A stretch of DNA of 64,000 nt. It comes from Diplolepis rosae. Its lineage: Eukaryota; Arthropoda; Insecta; Hymenoptera; Diplolepididae. Below are positions 32,251 through 43,189 of the stretch, piece by piece. The stretch is from the NCBI GenBank assembly GCA_030998225.1, contig JAPYXD010000308.1, positions 2,676,001 through 2,740,000 of the forward strand, written 5' to 3'. The notes beneath the pieces were generated by a model. That model saw only the letters and a program-made list of their open reading frames with translations, did no database searches and was not told the origin of the DNA. A program made the translations under genes and the position numbers. Every line of letters starts with the position of its first letter. Position 1 is the first letter of the stretch.

Positions 32251-33584
32251 GGGCGTTTCTAACGTAAATTAAATTATTTCTGGTTGCAAAGAAGTAAAAA
32301 CTCACACTGAGTTCTTAAATTTAAAGAAAAAAATTCTTACATTAATTTCACAATAAAAAATCAATTAAACAGCCGTGTTATATGTGAAAATCACACTGTG
32401 ACTAACTTTCGGAAGGTGACTAAATACCATCAGCTAAGCTCAAGCAGCGTTGAAAGCTGCAAGAATCATAAGACGATACCAAAGAGAGTGCTAGGTTTTT
32501 TGCTTGGATGGACCCGCGGGTAGAGTGCAATTTAATGTACTGTACTGCCTGGTGTACTGTTCTATGTTACTAAAGCTTCGTTTATTGGTTGTAGAATGCA
32601 ATGGGAGATAAAGGGGAAGATCAAGCATTATGTCGCAGGTCGTGTGACAGTGAATTACGTTTTGCGGAAGGAAGGGCGTGGCCACTTCCGGTTGTGATAT
32701 AGTTTGCGCACAATGCTGGTACAATGAAAACAATGGGTGCCAACTCAGGATAGATACGCTTTTGGCTTTTGGCCGAGGATCAAAGTGTCCGTTCAAATAG
32801 TCCATGAACTCTTGTCGATCTCACAACGTGACGAATGAGGTCAAAGTTTCCCTTTTCCATTTTCAGCACAGCTTTACCTGGCGATTGTCGACTGTCTCTA
32901 TTTCCAAATTGACCCTGAATACTCTCTCACACTCACTGACTCTCTCTTCCTCTGATAACCAAATTTAAATCCTATCTGCAAACTAGCAATTGATTGATAG
33001 GTATAATTAGCATGTAATGAATCGAATGAAAAAAACAAATGACTGCTTCATTCGTCTGATATGATTGTTCTTTTTTGTAACTTTTGATATCAAAGTTTTA
33101 GATCAATTTGGTTATTTCTGCTCAGATTGAAAGTTATCCTTAGCATAAATTTAATGTAAAAAATTTCTTCCTTCAAATTTTTCAAACTACTCAAACTTCT
33201 ACGAATTGCATTAGAAGACGATAAAACTTATTCACCATCTGTTTTAATTATTTTACGATGAAACGTGACTATAGGAAAAATGTACTGTTTTATTCCAGCA
33301 GAAATCTCTCGGAGCTCTAGGAAATATGTCGGATGTACATACATTAATTAAATTTTTTTTTACTCCAAAAAGTAATTTTTTTTTTTGAAAATTTATCATA
33401 TTTATTAAAGAGCAAAAAATGTTTAAAGTTTTTACATAACAAATCGCTGCAAAATTTTTAGAACAATTTTTCTAGAATGCTCAAAAAGTTTGAGCTAAGT
33501 AAATTTCTTGAAAGTTTCTGTCTTAATTTTTGCCAGGAAGTGTTTGGTTAACATTCAGTAACGACATATAAAAAACCATCTGCC
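32251..33584. other. Region without recognised genes
   Basis: A GC-richer patch at 32480-32900 holds a 104-residue minus-strand frame (32491-32805) with no family I recognise. The rest is AT-rich. Confidence 0.35.
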
Positions 33585-33863
33585 CACCAGCACGGTGTGG
33601 TGTATTATGAGCTTCTGAAACCGAATGAAACCATCACAGGGAATCGATATCGAACGCAATTGATTGATGTGTTTCGATCGATGGCACTCGGCCTCGGTCA
33701 TTAGCATTTCCGCTCTTATGAAGAAGTCAAAAATGGATCGATTCGTGGATCACCTTAAAAGATGCATCGGTTTTTTAAGATGGTATCAGACAATTACCAG
33801 AAAGATGGAAAAAGTAGTGGCTACTGACGGACAGTACTTTAAATCATGGATAATCACGTTTTA
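33585..33863 (+). pseudogene. mariner transposase pseudogene fragment
   Basis: HQHGVVYYELLKPNETITGN then RYRTQLI (33589-33660) is the block between the first and second catalytic Asp of mariner transposases. The sequence then jumps, after an internal deletion, to the C-terminal region. A stretch around 33720-33862 gives EEVK, RQLPERWK and KVVATDGQYFKS across two or three frameshifts. No catalytic Asp remains. No terminal repeats were identified. Confidence 0.75.
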
Positions 33864-34149
33864 AAAATAAATCCTCGAATTTTGGGAAAAAACGGCGGAA
33901 GCAAAGTTGTACACCTCATAATAAACTAGAACGATGCTAGGGGTACAACTATACACACGAAAAATGTTAAAAACATCCATTTTCCGACTTTTAGCCAGGT
34001 TTTTCATTTTCTGGATCACTGTGGGGCGTTGAGAAAGCTTTATATTTTTATATAAACAAAGTATAATTATAATTTTGTTGTTGTTCATTTTACTAAAATC
34101 AATCACAATTCTTAACTTTTTGTCACCTTAACATTGATCTTCCAAATGG
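33864..34149. other. AT-rich spacer
   Basis: Nothing was recognised. Confidence 0.35.
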
Positions 34150-34690
34150 GTTCAATCAATTTTTCCTCGATATGTTGTAATCTAGTACGCTGTTACAGCT
34201 TTTGAATTGGGCGTGGTATTTGTAAAGTTGATTCAATATTTTGAGGATTTGAGGTAATCTCATGGATAGTATCAAATCATAATTTCTTTTTCCGGGTTCC
34301 TGCGCGTGTTGGTTTTCGCAGTTGTGTACAGGTACTATTACTTCTCCGTATTGAATTCCGTAGATTCTATCACGAATGACTTGTGTACTGATTTCTTCTT
34401 TTAAATTCATCACAAATCTTTTTACAGCGGCCTTTTCTTCCATCTGTAAAGCTAATTCATTCCTACCCCTTTATAATATTCAGATTGTAGTGCGTAAGTG
34501 AGCTCATTAAAATCTTGTCTGAATCTTTCTTTATAGACTTGAATAGTATCATTCTTTTGTCTAACTGATTCTAACTTTTCGTTATATAATTGTGTTGATA
34601 TTGTGGATAGTAAGTTTGTCTTAAGACTTTTGTAGAGGTCCTCATAATTATAAATCTGTGTATGCCTGATTGTTTTTTTGGCATTGCCGT
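34150..34690 (-). pseudogene. Retrotransposon gag pseudogene (Ty3/gypsy-like)
   Basis: Minus-strand coding remnant of a gag capsid. From about 34685 it reads YNYEDLYKSLKTNL, then RQKNDTIQVYKERFRQDFNE and LTYALQSEYYKGVG. A one-base shift at about 34460 moves it into the next frame with NELALQMEEKAAVKRFVMNL, then EEISTQVIRDRIYG. The order (a loading segment, an E-R-x-x-x-x-DLN-like helix, then EKAAVKRFVxxL) fits the gag core of insect Ty3/gypsy elements. No zinc knuckle, pol or LTR is seen next to it, so it is an isolated fragment. Confidence 0.55.
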
Positions 34691-35346
34691 TTACTTTTTC
34701 AGTTTAAACATAATTGAATAGAACATTAAAAGCTGGAAAAGTGATTAAATGAAATAGCTTTATTATCAGAGTATGCAAGGTAAACTAATTACTTTGTATT
34801 TTATTACAGATTTTATGTATGATTACAAACCTTCCATTTTGTCGAATCATGAATTATATGAAATCAACGTAACCTAGACAAATCTATACTTCTGGCTTCT
34901 GCCGTTTTGTTTAAAAAGATTATGAATGAGATGTTTATCGGTGGTTCGACATGATATTACAGCTCTTTTACGTATTTGATACAAAATTATGAAATATTTT
35001 CGATATATTTAGCCCCAAAAGTTTCTAACCTCAAAATCCGAAATTGTCTCACAAAAATTTATAGAAACTGTGTTTTAAAATTATCAGTGTACTTTTTAGC
35101 GAAAATCACATATCTATAAAATTGAAAATATCTCTTATATAGGTAATTTCTCATCCTAATTATCTGGCTAGCTAGAAGAATTTGACTGTTTCATTTTACG
35201 TTAAAAATTTTTTATTCTGCATTTTCATCTAAATTTTGAGAAATGAAAAGTAATTTTAGAAGTTTTTAGTAATTTTACATACTTAAGACTTTACTTTTCA
35301 TTTCTTAAAATTCAGATAAAAATAAAGAATTATAAATTCTTAGCGT
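34691..35346. other. AT-rich stretch with a small hairpin
   Basis: GAAATGAAAAGTAATTTTA (about 35240) and its inverse (ACTTTTCATTTC near 35290) form a short hairpin. Nothing else was recognised. Confidence 0.35.
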
Positions 35347-35705
35347 GAACGATAAAAAAAAACATTTAAAACAATGCAATTATGATTCCATGACGAAATT
35401 TGGAATAGAAGGTGTAGGAATAAAAACAATAATTTTATTTTTCAGCGATGAAAACTAGTAAAACATCATGTACCTGTCATTGAAGGCAGTGTAGTGGTTC
35501 GAACGTCTCCACTAATAGTAAACCTTCACGGTGGAGACGTTCCGCCAATTGTGAACCACTGCACTGCCTTCAATGACAGGTATACGATGTTTTTCTAGTT
35601 TTTATCTATGAAAAATGAAATTATTGTATTTATTCCTACACCTGCTAATTCAAATTTTGCCACAGAATCATAATTGTAATACTTGAAATGTTCTTTTTAT
35701 CGTTC
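35347..35705. repeat. 359-bp hairpin (near-perfect inverted repeat)
   Basis: GAACGATAAAAA at the left end and TTTTTATCGTTC at the right end are the limits. The arms (about 170 bp) pair through AATTATGATTC, GTAGGAATAAA, GAAAACTAG, ATGTACCTGTCATTGAAGGC and AGTGTAGTGGTTC. The innermost part (GAACGTCTCCAC against GTGGAGACGTTC) flanks a loop of about 18 bases. It is non-coding. A foldback MITE or an RNA hairpin locus is possible. Confidence 0.85.
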
Positions 35706-35942
35706 TTATTTTTTGTATACTAAATTTAGGCAGTATAACGGATGTCTATGCAAAAAATCAATCGTTGTTACATTTGCCGCTATTTGTCGTATAACTTGAA
35801 AACGCAGCACAAGATATAAACGAAAATTGACATATATAATGAAGTAATCATTGATAAACTACTTTTTTCATACTTTGTGAACTTTTACAGCACCGTTTCT
35901 TTACAATTGTTACGTTCGCGCGAGCTTACACGTTTGAAATTT
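35706..35942. other. AT-rich spacer
   Basis: No feature was recognised. Confidence 0.35.
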
Positions 35943-36163
35943 TCAATTGAAAGATATGGCAACGTTGCAGAGCACTAATGATGATGAAGTGACTGCAAGT
36001 GGCGGGAATTTGGATAATTCAATAATAAACGCGCGTGCGGTGTTGCCGATCAAAAGTTGTAGAAACCTTATGAAGTTCTCCACTTTCTGTTGCAGACGAA
36101 ATTACACTCGAGATTAACTCCAGAGTGACAGTATCCGCTCGAACTACCTTAATTTGAAGTTTC
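35943..36163 (+). repeat. Dispersed repeat, about 210 bp, copy 1
   Basis: ATATGGCAACGTTGCAGAGC, CGGTGTTGCCGATCAAAAGT, TTATGAAGTTCTC and CCGCTCGAACTACCTTA occur in the same order and orientation at 38188-38392. It is non-coding and of unknown class. Confidence 0.75.
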
Positions 36164-36615
36164 TAGATATTTTTGTTTAGAAAAAAGACAATTTGGTTTT
36201 TACAAACTTAGTTTTTAGCGCAAATAATCTTGCATGCGTAGAAATAAGAGCAGTGAATAACGTAAAGTCAGGAGCACTATTCTCTACTTCACATGAGTAA
36301 TTTTGGTATGCAAATGTATAGTGCATTCTTTTTTAAATGGTAGCAGTAAAAAAAAAGATAGATCTATACTTCTGCATACGAAAATTAGTCGAGTGATGTC
36401 GAGAATATCACCTCAGAGCGCGTGCCAGTGTTACTCAATACTCGTAGTTCAAAACGATTATGTTTAGTGTTCTAAAAGTTTCAAATGCTCGGAGAATTTC
36501 TCGAGAGCACGAGCATATGCTCCAAAATATGCTCGACTGTTGAGTGTGGGTGCCGTCATAAGTGGGTGCAAAATGCAAAGCAGGAAAAGAACAGTCCACT
36601 ACAGAGCACCTTTAA
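36164..36615. other. AT-rich stretch, no gene seen
   Basis: A run of GA-rich and AT-rich sequence with no recognisable frame. Confidence 0.35.
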
Positions 36616-37338
36616 GGGGGTCTCCTTATCTAGAACCTTAAAAAAAGGCACTTTTTCCCAATTTTGATTGAAGCAGAAAATAAAAACACTGGTCAGAGAG
36701 TTTTCGCATATATTTAGGCACATATTTGAACTTGTTAAAAAAAAAATTTCATTTGAAAACAAGAAAAAATCTCGGACTTATCGAAGATCCCGCGCAGCGT
36801 CTCACCACGGACAATTAATTTTGCGTGCATGATATTGTCCAAAGTTTTCATCTGAAACACATATATATTTGTTTTTTTTATTCAGCTTATAGTGAACCTA
36901 AAAAATTGTAAAAAAATTTTTTTTTTATCGATATTTTGAGTTACTTTCCAGAAAAATCAAATTTTTCACCGTTTTTTTTGTTTAAAATGCGTTATTTATA
37001 ATGAAAATAAATACTGTATCATGAAAACTAAAGGTTCACTATATGCGCATTTTAATTACCTACAAATAAAAAAAAAGTTTATAATAATAGCTTAATTGGT
37101 TCTCCTTTAATCGTGCACGCAATTTTGAAAAATGTGGTTTTGAGAAAACGCGCTTTAAAGTTTTCAGATGGTGAAAAAAACCTTCCGCTCGCTCCGCGCA
37201 AGCCACTGCTCGGAACTCTACCATCAAAACTATTCCGATATGGACTGTAAAATTTTGCGACAATATTCTCTGATAATAGATCCATTGATTGAAAGAAAAA
37301 AAATCGATTTTTTGAAAGTTTTGGATAAGGAGACCCCC
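36616..37338. mobile_element. TTAA-flanked MITE (piggyBac-like target)
   Basis: The left end GGGGGTCTCCTTATC and right end GATAAGGAGACCCCC are exact inverses over 15 bp, with further similarity inwards (AGAACCTT and AAGTTTT). TTAA lies immediately outside both ends (36612-36615 and 37339-37342), the target of piggyBac-type transposons and a few others. The 723-bp interior has no transposase. Confidence 0.75.
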
Positions 37339-37342
37339 TTAA

Positions 37343-37873
37343 GAAGAAAGAAATCTAAAGCTTTTCTGTGATTGGCTGTTCGGTTTCTGCTTTGAATTTT
37401 GCGCCCACATAGGATGACGCCTTGAAGATAGGTATAGAGGAGACATTGAGGGCGATTGAATGTTCCAGCCCTTGCGGGGAAATTTAAGATTCAAAGTCCT
37501 AAACTTCAAAAAATCGTTGCACGTTTGTCGAAGTAGAGGACACTTAACACTATAAATAGTTTTATAGGCTAATACGAAGCTATTAAAGCTAAACAGATGT
37601 GATTCAATCCCTTAAAAGACTTATAATTAATTGTACTGTAAGTTTTATGATCAATAAAATTTGTGTATCCAGCGTTTTAGAAGAAAATAAATTAGACTAA
37701 GTTTACATGCAAATCATAGTATTTACCTTGCGTACTTTACATAAGCGTATTATTTTATTATGTGTACCTTATTTTGCATATTGAGTTAATAATTTCATAA
37801 TTCTTATTTTAAATAAACTTCTATTATTATTTTTATTAATATAAACATTAGTTTAATGTTTAATAAATTACAC
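37343..37873. other. AT-rich stretch, no gene seen
   Basis: No feature was recognised. Confidence 0.35.
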
Positions 37874-38163
37874 CTCTGCATGCAGGCATTATGCACAGTT
37901 AGCTCAGACTCAGATTGCAAACTGGGGTACCTGCAGACGCAATTGCACGCCATATCCGTGTGCAGCGAGTAGAGCGTAACGACGTGGCGAGAAGAACAAG
38001 GAGAAGTAGTGGGAGTCGTTCTTGCGTGTGAAAGCGACAAGGACGGAACAAAAGCAGCACAACGCGTCGTCCCTCCCTTCTCGCTTCACACGGATACGGC
38101 GTGCAGTTGCGTCTGTAGGTACCCCGGTTTGCAATCTGAGCAGACTGATTATGCATGCAGGTT
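37874..38163. repeat. 290-bp inverted-repeat element, arms about 110 bp
   Basis: TCTGCATGCAGGCATTATGC, CAGATTGCAAAC, GGGGTACCTGCAGACGCAA and CACGCCATATCCGTGTG in the left arm are matched in inverse in the right arm (to TTGCAATCTGAGCAGAC and ATTATGCATGCAGGT at about 38150). The spacer is GC-richer than the surroundings. The frames in this stretch on either strand are by-products of the symmetry. Confidence 0.75.
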
Positions 38164-38187
38164 ACCATGGTAACATATTAGTAATTG

Positions 38188-38392
38188 AAAAATATGGCAA
38201 CGTTGCAAAGCACTAAACATGATGAAGTGGCTGGAAGTGACGGGAACCTGAATAATTAAATAATCAACGCGCGCGCGGTGTTGCCGATCAAAAGTTGTAC
38301 AAACCTTATGAAGTTCTCTACTTTCTGTTGCAGACAACATTTTACCCGAGATTAACTTCAGAGTGACAGTGTCCGCTCGAACTACCTTAAGG
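38188..38392 (+). repeat. Dispersed repeat, about 210 bp, copy 2
   Basis: Direct partner of 35943-36163. It ends at CGAACTACCTTA, where the flanks of the two copies diverge. Confidence 0.75.
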
Positions 38393-38429
38393 GTCGATCC
38401 TTCTTTGTCCTATTATCAGCGAAATTCTT

Positions 38430-38906
38430 TTGCACTTTTCTTCAGCACAGCCTATGATAACTCCACAAGAATTCGAACAGTTGTCAGAAGTTTGCGATGT
38501 TTTAAAACCACTAGAAGAAATAACGCGCGAATGGGCGGGAGAGAAGTATGTCACCCTTAGCAAGGTAATACTAATGATTAACGCTCTAGTAGAGCAGTTA
38601 CACCTGATGAAACCGAAGTATGTGATGGCACAGCAGCTAAAAGTCCAAATGTTAGCTGAAATTAAGAAGCAGTTCGAAGTCTAAGAGAAGATGCCGATGT
38701 TTGCTGTTGCAACTCTTCTCGACCCTAGGTTAAAAAAACTTGACTTCAAAGATCACGTTGCCTGCGTGCACGCTGTGAATCATGTAGAACATTTATTGTT
38801 ACGACAACAACCTGCAGTTCCTGAGTCTCTCGAGGTCGTAGAAGCCGACCCTCAACAGTTTGTTTCAGGTAAGACGAAATCGACTGTCAGGCCAAATACT
38901 AGATAA
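38430..38906 (+). pseudogene. hAT transposase fragment
   Basis: A single frame with one in-frame TAA (38682-38684). It reads TPQEFEQLSEVCDVLKPLEE, then ITREWAGEKYVTLSKV and INALVEQL, followed after the stop by FAVATLLDPRLKKLDFKDHV. This is the segment of hAT transposases between the catalytic core and the C-terminal dimerisation region (compare ATLLDPRFKKLHF in the copy at 9.6 kb). Neither the BED finger nor the dimerisation region is present. The first residues (MHFSSAQPM) may be outside the original gene. It lies just after a dispersed repeat, which may mark the breakpoint. Confidence 0.7.
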
Positions 38907-39094
38907 GCTGCTATTCCTAAGCTCGCTTGATGAAAGTCCTTGGTAATAAAAAGAGTTTTAATTGCAACCAAAAAGGAGCATGATGTGATACTTTCTGTTG
39001 AAAGTATTTAAACAACAATATTTGAAGTGTTTTTTTCATTTTTTCATTTAATTTATTTTCATTTGCAGCTTTTTTTCAATATTTTTGAAAGTAT
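38907..39094. other. AT-rich spacer
   Basis: No feature was recognised. Confidence 0.35.
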
Positions 39095-39863
39095 TGTTAC
39101 GTCACAACAACATACATACATACTTACTTTAATCGAAGGTTCCTCGTTTTAAGTTAGGATCGAATTATCCTCGCTTGGGGATGAGGATAAGTCAATGAAA
39201 GAACACAATGTTAATAAGTAAGAGAATTTGAGTTTATTTGAATTATGAGTAAATTAATATTATAAAGTTATAAGGTTGATTATAAAAAAATCAATGTAAA
39301 TGTCAAATCAATACATACAAATATGGCACGGGCAATTGATAAAATAACAAACTAACAAGAGCGAAAGAGGGGTGGGGGGGGGGGGGCGTCTGTACCTTAT
39401 GAGTTCTTTAAGTTCCCTTAAGCAATCCTCACAGGTGTGACTGAGATGTGATTCCCACAGGTGTGACTGCGATGGAGTGAATATCCCATAGGTGTGACAA
39501 TAACACAACAACTATCCTTCTTGACACTGAGCTCAAGATCTTTCTAAATATTGAAAAAACGGACCACAACAAACTTATGACTCTCGGGTCTTAACAACTG
39601 GTGAACTGCACGGTACAATTACTTCACGTTGGGAATCCTTTTTAAAGTTTTCGAAAATGCCGCACTTAAATTCTGGTCACAAGACTAGCTTTACCCTTGG
39701 CGACGTATCTTTTGTATATTATATTTATTGGTGACGTCACTCATTGCGCAGTATCCCGCTGTGTATGACGTAGTTATACCTCTTTCTTTAGTGATTTACA
39801 CAGATTTTTCTCTAGATCTAGCCTGTGCCTAAAGTACATTCTAATACGTCGCGGGACGTGGCA
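39095..39863. mobile_element. Candidate LTR bounded by TGTTACGTC and GACGTGGCA
   Basis: The left end TGTTACGTCACAA and right end GGGACGTGGCA have the TG...CA form with a short imperfect inverted repeat, as in insect LTRs. The interior has TGACGTCA- and TGACGTAG-like words and three copies of CACAGGTGTGACTG or CATAGGTGTGACAA (about 39430-39500). A poly-C run follows immediately (39864-39877) and a poly-G run is at 39371-39386. No target duplication is visible, so the call is tentative. Confidence 0.35.
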
Positions 39864-39879
39864 CCCCCCCCCCCCCTAG

Positions 39880-40956
39880 TCCGCGCGCGGGGGTGAAGCA
39901 TCCGCGATCGAATCTTCGGAGGAAGAATACATTGGTTAATTTTTTGAAAGATATATTGAATTTTTATCTTGATAAATGTTGCCGTTATTAACTTTTGCTT
40001 TACAGTTTGTATCAGTTACATATGTTTCCTTCTGTTATTATCTAAATATATGAATATACATAAGTAAGAACTTTTTAAATTTAGTAAAATATATATTTTT
40101 TCTTTTTCTTTTTGTGATTGGTTAGCATCATAATTCTTTTTTCATCATAAATACATATTTCTGATTAATTTTTTTTATATGTTGTAAAGAAAATGGATGT
40201 TACATATGTGAACTACCGTTAGAAATAATCTAAGTTTTGAATATACGTTGATTATGTATATATATATAATCTGATAGTATTAAATGTTGAAGACTATTTT
40301 TTATTTCGTAAAGGGTTGCGGCAGCTTGGGGCTAAATGTCTTCTTTGGAAACACCTTTCACAAGAGTTGCTCTATTTTTGTAAAGTTTTATATCGTTTTT
40401 ATCACTTATTTTCAAAATTTTTGATTCCGAGATCAAGCATTTTTCTTCTTTTTCTTCCAAAAATACGTATCTTGTGAAAAGCGTTCCCAAGATTTTTCGG
40501 AGAAATCATATTCTATGCTTAACTCGTTTAAAACTTGTACAGCAGTACCTTTAGATAGGTCTCTTGTTTGCAAGGCCATTGTCCTGATCTGCAAAGAAAT
40601 GTTTAGGACATTATTTGTAAGTTTATTAACAGAAATGTTGGTTTTATTATATAAATATATTTTCACATTCAGTTTTTCTTTTTTTCTTGGTCTTTATATG
40701 TTCAAATATGGGTTCTGTGCGGGTAGAACAATGCTCTGTTCGTTAGTGTATAAAATTTAATTTACAATCGTAGTTTGAGATATGAGTTAAATGGTTCTAG
40801 GCAACGACTGGAAAAAAATAAAATAAAAAAGGAAATGTTTTTAAGAAAGTGATTTGAAATTTTATCGTTATTATAAAAAAAATATTTTTATTGAGAAAAG
40901 GCAAGTTTGCAAAAATATGGTTAAATATACATTATATTTTATTTTATTTATTATAA
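39880..40956. other. AT-rich stretch with one unrecognised minus-strand frame
   Basis: Minus-strand frame 40433-40666 ends in a Lys run and contains MALQTRDLSKGTAVQVLNEL. It may be old coding sequence but no family is recognised. The rest is AT-rich. Confidence 0.3.
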
Positions 40957-41466
40957 AGGGTAATCAATTTAGAGGTATAGAATTTTAAATTGAAATAAAC
41001 AACGAAAATTCAAATTGATAGGGCAATCTTTTTTATTTTTGTGTAGAACCATTCACGACATTTATTTTTTAAAGATAACCCCTTTCAAATGTTGGCCGCA
41101 ACTGCGCTTTAATTCGTCCATCCATAAACACCAATTTTGAATGATTCGCTCGAGGACTTCGGTCGGTATCTCGCTAATAACTTCAGTAATGTTGGCTTCC
41201 AATGCGTCAATAGTAGCTGGTTTATCGACAAAACATTTAGACTTTATATACCCCTACAAATAAAAGTCCAAAGGTGTGATATCACACGATCTTGGAGGCC
41301 AATCCACCGGTCCGAGACGAGAGATAAATTGCTCACCGAAACGACTACCAAGTAAATCCATTGTTTCACGGGCTGAATGACATGTAGCACCGTCTTGTTG
41401 GAACAAAATGTCGTGGAGATTACGGGCTTCAATTTCCGGCATCAAAAATCGCCCAAGTAGTGCCAT
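40957..41466 (-). pseudogene. C-terminal half of a DUF4817-type mariner-like transposase
   Basis: On the minus strand 41466 to about 41040 reads FLMPEIEARNLHDILFQQDG, where the second catalytic Asp is in QQDG. It then reads ATCHSARETMDLL, RLGPVDWPPRSCDITPLDFY (third Asp in LDFY), an in-frame stop where Trp is expected, then KSKCFVDKPATIDALEANIT and LERIIQNWCLWMDELKRSCG. This is the catalytic half missing from the truncated ORFs at 11.8 kb and 62.3 kb, or of a close relative. The 3' side reaches TAAAGGGTAATCAATTTAGA at 40955, a plausible TA-flanked terminus. The upstream half is replaced by satellite DNA from 41475. Confidence 0.8.
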
Positions 41467-41474
41467 AAGAGTAA

Positions 41475-43130
41475 TGCCATAAGTAAGGTGGCCAAGTAAT
41501 GCGCGAGTTCAATGGACGTCAGGACTGATATAAATACAAAAATAGCCGCGTAATACGCGAGATCAAACGAAGTCTGACCTAAATAAGGAGGCAAAGTAAT
41601 GCGCGAATTCTTAGGAGTACAGAATTTTTATATAAAGTGGCCAAGTAATGCGCGAGTTCAATGGACGTCAGGACTGATATAAATACAAAAATAGCCGCGT
41701 AATACGCGAGTTGAACGAAGTGTGATCTGAAAAGAGTAACCAAGTAATGCGCGAATTCTTAGGGGTATAAGAATTTTTATAAAGTGGCCAAAAAATAATA
41801 ATTAACACGTAGGCTCCTTAGACTATGATCTGAATAAGGCGGCCAAGTAATGCGCGAGCACTTCGGACTCAGATTTTCAGTAAAGTGGCAAAGTAATGCG
41901 CGAGCACATCAGACTCTGATTCTGAGTAAGGTGGCCAAGTAATGCGCGAGTTCAATGGACGTCAGGACTGATATAAATACAAAAATAGCCGCGTAATACG
42001 CGAGTTGAACGAAGTCTGATCTGAAAAGAGTGGCCAAGTAATGCGCGAATTCTTAGGGGTATAAGAATTTTTATAAAGTGGCCAAAAAATAATAATTAAC
42101 ACTTAGGGTCCTTAGACTCTGACCTGAATAAAGTGGCCAAGTAATGCGCGAGCTCTTCGGACTCTGGCTTAAAATTATGTGGCCAAGTAATGCGCGAGTT
42201 CAATGGACGTCAGGACTGATATAAATACAAAAATAGGCGCGTAATACGAGAGTTGAACGCAGTCTGACCTGAAAAGAGTGGCTAAGTAATGCGCGAATTC
42301 TTAGGGTTATAAGAATTTTTATATAAAGTGGCCAAAAAATAATAATTAACTATTAGGGTCCTTAGACTCTGACCTAAATAATGCGGCCAAGTAATGCGCG
42401 AGCACTTCGGACTCAGATTTTCAGTAAGGTCACCAATTAATGCGCGAGTTCAATGGAGTTCAGGACTGATATAAATGCAAAAGAAAGCCGCGTAATACGC
42501 GAGATCAAACAAAGTCTGACCTAAATAAGGTGGCAAATTAATGCGCGAATTCTTAGTACAGGATTTTTATATAAAGTGGCCAAGTAATGCGCGAGCTCTT
42601 CGGACTCTGGCTTAAAGTTTTTTGGCCAAGTAATGCGCCAATTCTTAGGGGTATAAGAATTTTTATAATGTGGTCAAAAAATAATAATTAACACTTAGGG
42701 TCCTTAGACTCTGACCTGAATAAAGCGGCCAAGTAATGCGCGAGCACTTCGGACTCTCATTTACAGTAAGTTGGCCAAGTAATGCGCGAGTACAGAGGAC
42801 GTCAGGACCGATATAACTCCAACCTTAGCGGAGTAATACGCGAGATCAAACGAAATCTGACCTAAATAAGGTGGCAAAGTAATGCGCGAATTCTTAGTAC
42901 AGAATTTTAATATAAAGTGGCCAAGTAATGCGCGAGCTCTTCGGACTCTGGCTTAAAATTATGTGGCCAAATAATGCGCAAAGTTAAATGGACGTCAGGA
43001 CTGATATAAATACAAAAAATAGTCGCGTAATACGCGAGTTCAACGAAACCTGACCTAAATAAGGTGGCCAAAAATGCGCGGGTTACAACGAAATCTGACC
43101 CAGACAAAGTGGCCAGATGTAAGAACATAA
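41475..43130 (+). repeat. Satellite array A (about 50-bp unit, higher-order)
   Basis: The array is built on GTGGCCAAGTAATGCGCGAG plus about 30 variable bases. An alternating unit has GCCGCGTAATACGCGAG, and a diverged unit has GTGGCCAAAAAATAATAATT. The block 42180-42960 carries private variants (ATAGGCGCGTAATACGAGAG, AAGGTCACCAATTAATGCGC, TAATGCGCCAATTC) also found at 50374-51154, always 8194 bp apart. Frames crossing the array are not genes. Confidence 0.95.
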
Positions 43131-43189
43131 ACCGTGAAGGGACGACTGAAACAAGGTGGGTCCCAATTTCTCAGGTCACATTTTTTTAT

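Noticed and set aside
41475..43130. Regularly spaced repeats resembling a CRISPR array
   Set aside because: The spacers are themselves repeated and the unit is a eukaryotic-style satellite. There are no cas genes and the surrounding elements are animal transposons.
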